Shown in pieces: positions 6,725 through 7,216 of a stretch of 7,216 nt of DNA. The DNA comes from Campylobacterales bacterium (lineage in GTDB: Bacteria; Campylobacterota; Campylobacteria; Campylobacterales; Arcobacteraceae): positions 1-7,216 of the forward strand of contig JAMOPZ010000425.1 of NCBI GenBank assembly GCA_027064245.1, read 5' to 3'. Within the stretch, counting starts at the first letter, position 1. Each line of letters starts with the position of its first letter. The notes beneath the pieces are model-generated. The model was not told where the DNA came from. It ran no database searches and saw only the letters and a program-made list of their open reading frames with translations. The position numbers and the translations under genes are program-made.

Positions 6725-7216
6725 ATGAGCGCAATATATAATAAAGTTTATGCAGAGTCTATCAAGGACCCTGAAAAGTTTTGGGCAGAGGCAGCAACAA
6801 AAGTACATTGGTATCATCAATGGGACAAGGTTTTAGATGTTGTAGATGGACACTATCGCTGGTTTGTTGGGGGTTGTATGAATACCTGTTACAATGCTTT
6901 AGATTTACATGTAGACCATGGACGAGGTGAGCAAGCTGCACTCATATATGATTCTCCCGTAACAGATACTAAAAAAACTTATACTTATAGAGAACTTCGT
7001 GACCGTGTAGCAAAAACAGCTGGTATGCTTGTAAATAAAGGTGTTGTAAAAGGTGATAGAGTAGTTATCTATATGCCTATGATACCTGAGGCAGTTATAG
7101 CTATGCTTGCATGTGCTAGGATTGGGGCTATTCACTCTGTTGTTTTTGGAGGATTTGCTGCGCATGAACTGGCAACTCGTATTGAAGATGCAAAACCAAG
7201 AGTCATCATGAGTGCA
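6725..7216 (+). CDS. prpE: AMP-forming acyl-CoA synthetase, most like propionyl-CoA synthetase PrpE (partial, C-terminus beyond right edge)
   Basis: It activates a short-chain acid, probably propionate, to its CoA thioester with ATP through an acyl-adenylate, feeding the methylcitrate or a related pathway; acetate is the main alternative substrate. The visible 164 residues (of roughly 630) carry the family N-terminal cap, DPEKFWAEAATKVHW at 15-29, and then RWFVGG...NTCYNALDLHV at 45-63, which fits PrpE better than Acs, where the matching segment usually has a WF-x-G-G-x-LN-x-x-x-N-C-x-D pattern. Next come YTYREL (about 89), GDRVVIYMPMIPEA (109-122) and ACARIGAIHSVVFGGFAAHELATRI (130-154), all standard for the Acs/PrpE branch. 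The ATP-binding and catalytic motifs are past the edge. The start is supported by AAGGA (6714-6718) six bases upstream. Divergence from the HTH gene across repeated boxes suggests regulated expression. Confidence 0.8.
   Translation, partial: MSAIYNKVYAESIKDPEKFWAEAATKVHWYHQWDKVLDVVDGHYRWFVGGCMNTCYNALDLHVDHGRGEQAALIYDSPVTDTKKTYTYRELRDRVAKTAGMLVNKGVVKGDRVVIYMPMIPEAVIAMLACARIGAIHSVVFGGFAAHELATRIEDAKPRVIMSA

Noticed and set aside
6905..7165. Minus-strand 86-residue open frame inside prpE.
   Set aside because: It is antisense to conserved acyl-CoA synthetase sequence; the Cys/Tyr/Ser-rich translation is typical of a shadow frame.
6725..7216. Calling the partial synthetase acetyl-CoA synthetase (acs).
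   Set aside because: The RWFVGG...NTCYNALD segment fits PrpE better; acetate use remains possible because the substrate-pocket residues lie outside the window.

Overview
The window is AT-rich DNA that looks like a Campylobacterota (Epsilonproteobacteria) chromosome, most like a Sulfurimonas-type organism. This rests on the low GC content, a monomeric isocitrate dehydrogenase, an epsilon-like MltG and tightly packed genes on alternating strands. The genus is an inference; no rRNA or other taxonomic marker is present.

Layout, left to right. Positions 1-1526 (minus) hold the N-terminal two thirds of a monomeric NADP-dependent isocitrate dehydrogenase, cut by the left edge, with a readable promoter and Shine-Dalgarno in the 197-bp gap behind it. 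Positions 1724 to about 2665 (minus) encode the cell-wall endolytic transglycosylase MltG. Starting head to head with it, and apparently overlapping its 5' end, is a long plus-strand gene (about 2607-5180) for an AsmA/YhdP-like membrane-anchored envelope protein. Sixteen bases further on, and convergent with it, is a two-gene minus-strand unit: a helix-turn-helix protein of unknown family (5582-6559), then a small DUF423 membrane protein (5197-5574) whose ribosome binding site lies on the regulator's stop codon. Divergent from the regulator, the first 164 codons of an AMP-forming acyl-CoA synthetase, most like propionyl-CoA synthetase PrpE, run off the right edge from 6725.

The most interesting part is the 165-bp region between the regulator and prpE. 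It holds repeated TTGTACAA-type boxes: two perfect copies 11 bp apart, a degenerate pair also 11 bp apart, and two single boxes. The outermost boxes fall on the likely -10 elements of the two divergent promoters. The regulator's promoter is placed so that its transcript should start at or next to its ATG, which has no Shine-Dalgarno. My reading is a local control circuit in which the HTH protein represses itself and controls short-chain acyl-CoA synthesis. The second notable point is the divergent 5' overlap of mltG and the AsmA-like gene, where both strands seem to encode N-terminal membrane anchors.

By function, the window joins central carbon metabolism (isocitrate dehydrogenase, acyl-CoA synthetase) with envelope biogenesis (MltG and the AsmA-like protein). 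No RNA genes, insertion sequences, CRISPR arrays or signs of recent transfer were seen.
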